From the NCBI RefSeq assembly GCF_026210795.1, contig NC_089445.1, forward strand, positions 2,666,001-2,730,000: 64,000 nucleotides of DNA. Direction: 5' to 3'. The notes under the pieces are model-generated. The model made no database searches. It had not been told where the DNA came from and saw only the letters and a program-made list of their open reading frames with translations. Position 1 is the first letter of the stretch; the number at the start of each line of letters is the position of its first letter. This DNA is from Rhizophagus irregularis (taxonomy: Eukaryota > Glomeromycota > Glomeromycetes > Glomerales > Glomeraceae). This document shows, piece after piece, positions 59,542-64,000 of the stretch. A program made the position numbers and the translations under genes.

Positions 59542-60048
59542 TTAATAAAACATTCGTGCTAGAGCTAGTATATGTCCTGGCCCTAAAACATTCGTCTTGG
59601 TGAATGCATCGTATAATGCGTTCGGTTTATATTTTAAAAGCACTAAATCCGGATGATGGAGGAATTTCATGAGCGTGTCATTCATCTCTTCTTGCTCCCA
59701 AGTTATTCCTATTAACGTAGTCAAGTTATCAATGGAATAGTTCATTTGGATTAGATTCTGGAGTGAAGATCGTTTATTTTTTTCTAGAGTAAATAGACTC
59801 ACTCCTCCCATAACAGCAGATTCTACACTAATAGGAATCTTTTTACGAATATCTGATCTATTAGCTAGGATAGATAAAGGTGGAATTAGAGCCGGATAGT
59901 AGAAGTCAGCTAAGGGATCTAATTCGAATTCACAGACGTATGCGTTCCCAATATCTTCTAAATAATCCGAAAGTCTACGAATCAACTTCTGGAATAACTT
60001 AGGTCGATCCATCGGCCGGTTATGTAGCACGAGGCAACTGTGTAACAT
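59542..60048 (-). CDS. Hypothetical protein, 168 residues
   Basis: One open exon from ATG at 60048 to a TAA. The start is chosen because a stop lies three codons upstream of the preceding GTG. The sequence has globular, balanced composition (for example RPKLFQKLIRRLSDYLEDIG, FELDPLADFYYPALIPPL, LGPGHILALARMFY) and GC content above its surroundings, so it is probably real. No signal peptide, membrane helix or known domain is recognised. It is divergently arranged with the zinc-finger gene, only 79 bp between start codons. A missed 5' exon cannot be excluded. Confidence 0.6.
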   Translation of the reverse strand: MLHSCLVLHNRPMDRPKLFQKLIRRLSDYLEDIGNAYVCEFELDPLADFYYPALIPPLSILANRSDIRKKIPISVESAVMGGVSLFTLEKNKRSSLQNLIQMNYSIDNLTTLIGITWEQEEMNDTLMKFLHHPDLVLLKYKPNALYDAFTKTNVLGPGHILALARMFY

Positions 60049-60127
60049 ATCAACCACTCAAAATATTTTTTCTTCATAACATTTTCGCCTTGTTTTGTTT
60101 ATATCGGATATAATCTACCATACTACC
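60049..60127. promoter_or_regulatory. 79-bp bidirectional promoter region
   Basis: The two start codons at 60048 (minus) and 60128 (plus) are only 79 bp apart, so one short region must serve both genes, or one leader extends into the other gene. GTTTATATCGGATATAATC contains TATAT on each strand. No other element is recognisable. Confidence 0.4.
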
Positions 60128-61253
60128 ATGACTGAAAGTGCTAATCTGATGCCATTCGTCTGTAAGTGGTTATATTCTCATTCAAAACCACAACATTTCG
60201 AAACCCAGGAGAAACTTAGAAAGCACATCGACGAACACGACATCAATTCTTGCAACAGAGCATCTATAGGAGATCCAATTTATATATGTCCGTGGGAAGG
60301 TTGCAATAAGCATCAAAGTAGTATTACTAAATTAGAAGGTATAGAAAAATATGTCAAGTACTTTTGACTTTACTAGTTCCGCTGATGTGTTATATTTGCA
60401 GAACATTTACATAGACACTCTCGTCAAAGACCATTCAAGGTAATTTCAAACAAATATCTACCTTATAATAGTGTTATTAATTGGCGTGGTTTGTTTCGCG
60501 ATAAGAGTTGCTGCGATGTTATACCAATAGTTTATTTGCGCTGTTTAACAACACTACCTGATACTTTTTTTGTGTGACTTTTTTATATTAGTGTCCAATT
60601 TGCACTGGCTCGCGATTTTGTTCTCTTGATGCGCTAAACCGACATTTGATTATCAACCATAATGATAGTGTAGTGGACTCTGACACCGATAATGATACAT
60701 TATGTGATGAAAATGAAAAATTGAATTTAGGTAGGTTGCTACAATTATCTGTATTGTATTAAATAGCTTTTTGGATTGTTATTATATTATGATGAATTAT
60801 ATTTCCACTTGTCCTTCTGAAGACACATGTTCTTTTCTTGTTGAAAGGAAAACTGAAGATAAAAATGATGTTCGTGTGGAGAAAAAGTCTAGCAAAGATG
60901 AAGCTACCATTTCTATTAAAGGAAAAGACAAAAAAAACGAGTTTATACCAACGAATAATAACACAAAGTTATCTTACCGTGATGTTCTTGTAAATGGACG
61001 TAATAAACATGATCAGACCGTGCAAGAATTACTTTATATGGCAATGGAAGCTATCTCATCATTACCAAGGCCAGTCGAATATGATTTGGATAATGAAAAC
61101 TATGATGATTTACCTGACGCGCCACAAGGAGAAATATTGTCTGAGGATCAACAGGACGAACTTATGTGGGAGGCATTTCGTAAAGCCTACGAAGGTTCAA
61201 AAGCTGTCGAATATTTTAGTAAAGCCTTTTCATTAATGGAAGGAGGACCTTGA
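60128..61253 (+). CDS. C2H2 zinc-finger protein
   Basis: Four exons (60128-60338, 60402-60439, 60592-60730, 60823-61253) join in frame to 272 residues. Finger 1 is C54-x4-C59-x12-H72-x3-H76 (CPWEGC...HLHRH). Finger 2 is C84-x2-C87-x13-H101-x4-H106 (CPIC...HLIINH). An upstream Cys/His-containing segment (FVCKWLYSHSK, KHIDEH) may be a degenerate third finger. The linker HSRQRPFK between fingers resembles the classic TGEKP-type linker. The rest is acidic and Lys-rich, ending in an alpha-helical region rich in Glu/Asp (EDQQDELMWEAFRKAYEG). The last intron's acceptor at 60821-60822 was chosen because an earlier AG would bring in a stop. Probably a DNA-binding nuclear protein; targets unknown. It shares a 79-bp promoter region with the hypothetical gene on the other strand. 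Confidence 0.75.
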
Positions 61254-61493
61254 GCACAGATTCCGCTACTAGTTACAACATTCTCTTTATACATATAGTT
61301 AACAGTATTGTGCGAAGCAGATGCAAAACACCCAAGCAGCTTTGTCCCCTTAATTTTTTCCTTACGATCAATTATTTATAATTTTAACGAAGAATAAGAA
61401 TAAACAAAAATGTTAAAGAATCGCACGAAATTAATCGTTCAATAAAATAGTCGTATATCAAATGTATATTTATTAGAAAATAAAAACTAAAGT
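61254..61493. other. Spacer between convergent genes
   Basis: Short 3' spacer between the zinc-finger gene and the minus-strand pseudogene. Nothing notable. Confidence 0.5.
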
Positions 61494-62167
61494 TTAACTA
61501 CTTCTATACACCCATTTTGCGCATTTTTCAAATGCTATCGGAAAATCCGATGGCTGATCAGTTACTAATTGCAATAGTTCGAGAGCGTTTTGCAATTGCT
61601 GAGAAAGTACTGGTTCAGTTTTACCCTTTTCTAGGGACTTTTTGTGAACAGTACGGTTTCGTTTGAATTTATACCCAAATAATGATCTCACTTCATCCCA
61701 TAATGATCTTTAGCTAAAGCATAAACTCTCCCCTCAACACTTTTGTTTTTAGTCATTTCCTCATACAACTCACCAAAGTTCTTGAATTTTTTATTATATG
61801 GTAAGTGGGTATTGTAGGTTTTTAATAAGAGATTGTACCACATTCCAATTATGTTGCAAATATCATTTCTCGTATCGATCATTTTTTCGCCGGAACATTT
61901 ATCTAGCAATAATTAAGTTTGAGTTTAACATGGTTAAGCATTTGTATTAGATCAAGATACACGTACTTTTTTATCCTTATCAATGATTAGCAAGGCGTCC
62001 GTTTTAGCAATCACTTCATTCCACTTCTCGTCTGAAATATCGGAACGTTTTCACGGTTTTTCTTCTTTAATATACGTGATCCACGTGATAATATCTTCAG
62101 GGTCAACCTGCTGCACACCATTTTTTTTCTCTATGCAGCCTCCGTTCTTCTCGTAGAATGTTGCCAT
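61494..62167 (-). pseudogene. Degenerate gene of unknown family
   Basis: Read on the minus strand from ATG at 62167, a good protein begins MATFYEKNGGCIEKKNGVQQ and DPEDIITWITYIKEEKP. It is then cut by a TGA and continues KRSDISDEKWNEVIAKTDAL. A possible intron (GTACGT...TTGCTAG, about 61917-61965) leads to CSGEKMIDTRNDICNIIGMW, GRVYALAKDHY. There a one-base slip near 61690 moves the frame to WDEVRSLFGYKFKRN, and it finishes AFEKCAKWVYRSS. At least two lesions (stop and frameshift) and a doubtful splice phase make it non-functional as written. Lys/Glu-rich soluble protein; no domain is recognised. It could be a decayed member of a repeated family. Confidence 0.6.
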
Positions 62168-64000
62168 CTCGTATTACTAATTTTTGAAGACAAACTTGAT
62201 TTCATGATTATTATTATTAATGCATTATTATGTTAATACGAATGAAATTTTCCAAATGACATTATAGATGTGATCCGTTGATCTCTTTCCAAATGTTTTG
62301 TGACTTTTTATCTGTCTTGTATAAATCGAGATCTATTTTTATGGCGTAATTATATTACATAATGTAGATGTTGTTGCGTCAGATTTGTTTGCATAGCACA
62401 AGTAGCGTAATTTTTAATATGCTCATTAATTGTGTTACAAAAGAAACGTGACAAAATCATATGTTTAGATAATTAATAGCCAATCATTTTTGTTCAATAT
62501 TTTTTGAGAATACTGAAAAATTTAATTCTTAACGATAATTGATTAATATCTACATACCACATAGTATTACAAAGAAATGTAAAAAGAATCGTTTCCTTAA
62601 GTGAAATACTTAATTCTTTGTGCCCATGTACAACATTTTTGTATTAACAATACTAACTCGTTTTACTTATTCCGTATCAAAATTCAAAATAGAAATATTA
62701 CACTATAAACTTTCTTTGTAAGCATGGTCCTGATTCGCCAGAAGGTACATGACACTCTAAACCCAGGAACCCAGGTTCCTACCTGAAAGGTACGAAGTAG
62801 AACCTCCTGTAATGAGCGTGGTTGAGCGGCAAGAGCCCTTGGCTCCTTGGCTGCCACGGTCAGTTCAGAGTATCATGTGACGAGATAGCACGTGTCTTTT
62901 AGTTTAGTTATTAACCAACGGCAAAACTATATTCCGAATACCGTGAATAAAAGCCCACTATCCGAGTCACGTGATTTTCCATGTGGATTTTCTAGTCACA
63001 GAGAGAACGAGTTTCGAAAAAAAAAGAGAATGTGTTACTTTTTTTAGTCCATCAATCAGCAATAAATAATGTAGGCTACAACTACGAAATGGCTTTAGCC
63101 ACTAATTGTTAACCATAATATGCCACCGTAGTTACTGACACATCTTTCTCACTGTTTGCGTACAAATTTATATTAGATAATAGATTAACGGCACACACAA
63201 AAAAAGTAGATATCTTGATATCTCCTTGTGCAACCTTTCTTGTAATTGATATTACCTCACCCCTAGATATTACCCGAGTTTCTTTTCTGCAGACAATAGG
63301 TTGTTTAAAAAGAACTCTGGTCAACATTATGAACAATATGACGGCTCACCATTTTAACAACGTTAATATAAACAGTTATTTTGCAGAAATGTACGCTACA
63401 AATACGCCACAACACATCTAAATATCAATTATTAGCGGAATATCAACAACAATTATTGAAAATTATAATTTCATTGACCTTTTAAAATACTTTCCAAAAT
63501 TGTTGTCGTTATGATCGAAGGATTACAAAAAGTAGTAAGTTAGCATTATATGTTTGGGCTACCGTTGAAGTAATTTTCGATTATATAAATGATTAGACTT
63601 ATTATTAACGTTCAAACATTTTTTGACAAACTACTGCTAATCAAATCTGTTACAAGAGCTGACCTACTTTGATATCCTGCTGTTTTAACATCTATATATT
63701 CAAGCAAAAAGATGATTAAGTATTAGCGAGGGAACTCCTTGAATATATTCTTGCGATATTCGGTCCATTATAATGAATTTTTTTTCAAAAATGCATTTAC
63801 GAATGGATTTTGAATATTTAGAAGATGATGGCCAGTCATATGATGCATATGCCAGGCGAATTTGAAAATAAATTAAGTAGTAAGTCTAGTTTAATTATTA
63901 ATACTGAGTGGTGATAAATGTAACTTGTTTATTATACTAAAGATATACATTATACATGTAAAATTTAAGAGTGGATCAGAAGGATGGAAAGCTAAGTAAG
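62168..64000. other. Intergenic to window end
   Basis: Contains the GC-rich fold-back block (62746-62879). The interval 63109-63421 has overlapping open frames on both strands, neither convincing. Near 63835-63890 a short frame MASHMMHMPGEFENKLS ends at a strong GTAAGT donor and may be a first exon of a gene running past the right edge. No continuation could be confirmed. Confidence 0.4.
62746..62879 (+). ncRNA. Candidate structured RNA or fold-back element, 134 nt
   Basis: This block is far more GC-rich than its surroundings. CATGACACTCTAAAC (62748-62762) pairs with GTTCAGAGTATCATG (62863-62877) at 13 of 15 positions, closing the whole block. Inside are three more stems: AGGAAC/GTTCCT (62765-62780), TACCT/AGGTA (62780-62792), and a long hairpin (62817-62858) built of CGTGG/CCACG, AGC/GCT, CAA/TTG and GAGCC/GGCTC. 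TGGTTGAGCGG (62819-62829) matches a Pol III A box at 10 of 11 positions, a weak B-box-like GTTCAGAG lies at 62863, and TTTT follows at about 62896. It could be a Pol III transcript, a tRNA-derived SINE or a MITE. It is not a canonical tRNA. Confidence 0.4.

Noticed and set aside
62811-62880. tRNA gene
   Set aside because: An A-box-like string exists but no seven-base acceptor stem, anticodon arm or proper TTCGA loop can be formed.
63109-63421. Overlapping open frames on both strands
   Set aside because: Neither has a domain, promoter or splice support, and one must be a shadow of the other; coding strand cannot be decided.

Overview
The window looks like a piece of an arbuscular mycorrhizal fungus genome, most likely Rhizophagus irregularis or a close Glomeromycotina relative. 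I infer this from four things seen directly. The DNA is extremely AT-rich with long A/T homopolymers. The genes have many short spliceosomal introns. There are two tyrosine-kinase-like (TKL) protein kinases of the expanded Rhizophagus type, with a CxxC...CxxC head, IIHQD and GDFG motifs, and tiny C-terminal exons ending in ELNFDI. There is also a head-to-head pair of genes fusing an AIG1/GIMAP-like GTPase to a coiled coil and a Hedgehog-type self-processing Hint (Hog) domain. From memory, that fusion resembles GmGIN1 of Glomus mosseae. No database search was run.

Layout. At 1.4-3.8 kb (minus) and 4.5-6.9 kb (plus) sit the two GTPase-Hint genes. Both start with the same 8-nt first coding exon. 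The minus copy carries a frameshift and a broken splice donor. A 5' remnant of a third copy lies at 7.28-7.69 kb. Fold-back repeats follow, then a possible 27-residue secreted peptide gene at 10.4 kb. Two related TKL kinases lie at 13.8-16.3 kb and 17.7-19.5 kb. The first has a 26-residue tandem repeat in its N-terminus; the second has a one-base frameshift. Between them is a tandem duplication of the second kinase's 5' end, and one duplicate holds an 81-bp inverted-repeat element with its empty site preserved in the other. More miniature elements occupy 19.8-22.9 kb. A ten-exon DHA2-type MFS transporter is at 23.4-25.9 kb.

From about 26 to 43.4 kb there is a gene-poor, very AT-rich stretch of microsatellites and degenerate tandem repeats, with one decayed coding remnant at 28.7-29.0 kb. 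An intronless SANT plus AT-hook protein gene is at 43.4-44.9 kb, followed by a 1.45-kb minisatellite built on an 80-bp unit. Farther right are a 32-residue membrane peptide candidate (49.7 kb), decayed coding fragments (50.9-51.2 kb), a repeat of about 130 bp (51.3-51.8 kb) leading into a Pro/Gly/Ala-rich terminal exon, and a C2-domain plus divergent-kinase gene (52.7-55.8 kb, minus). A divergent pair at 59.5-61.3 kb comprises a hypothetical protein and a C2H2 zinc-finger protein. A pseudogene lies at 61.5-62.2 kb and a GC-rich, highly foldable 134-nt block at 62.75 kb.

The genes do not form a pathway. The themes are signalling (GTPase, kinases, C2-kinase), membrane export (MFS) and nuclear regulation (SANT/AT-hook, C2H2), set in a repeat-rich region where genes duplicate and decay. 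The most interesting system is the GTPase/coiled-coil/Hog fusion pair. Its Hint catalytic elements are intact, and in the plus copy a hydrophobic C-terminal tail suggests membrane-coupled self-cleavage.
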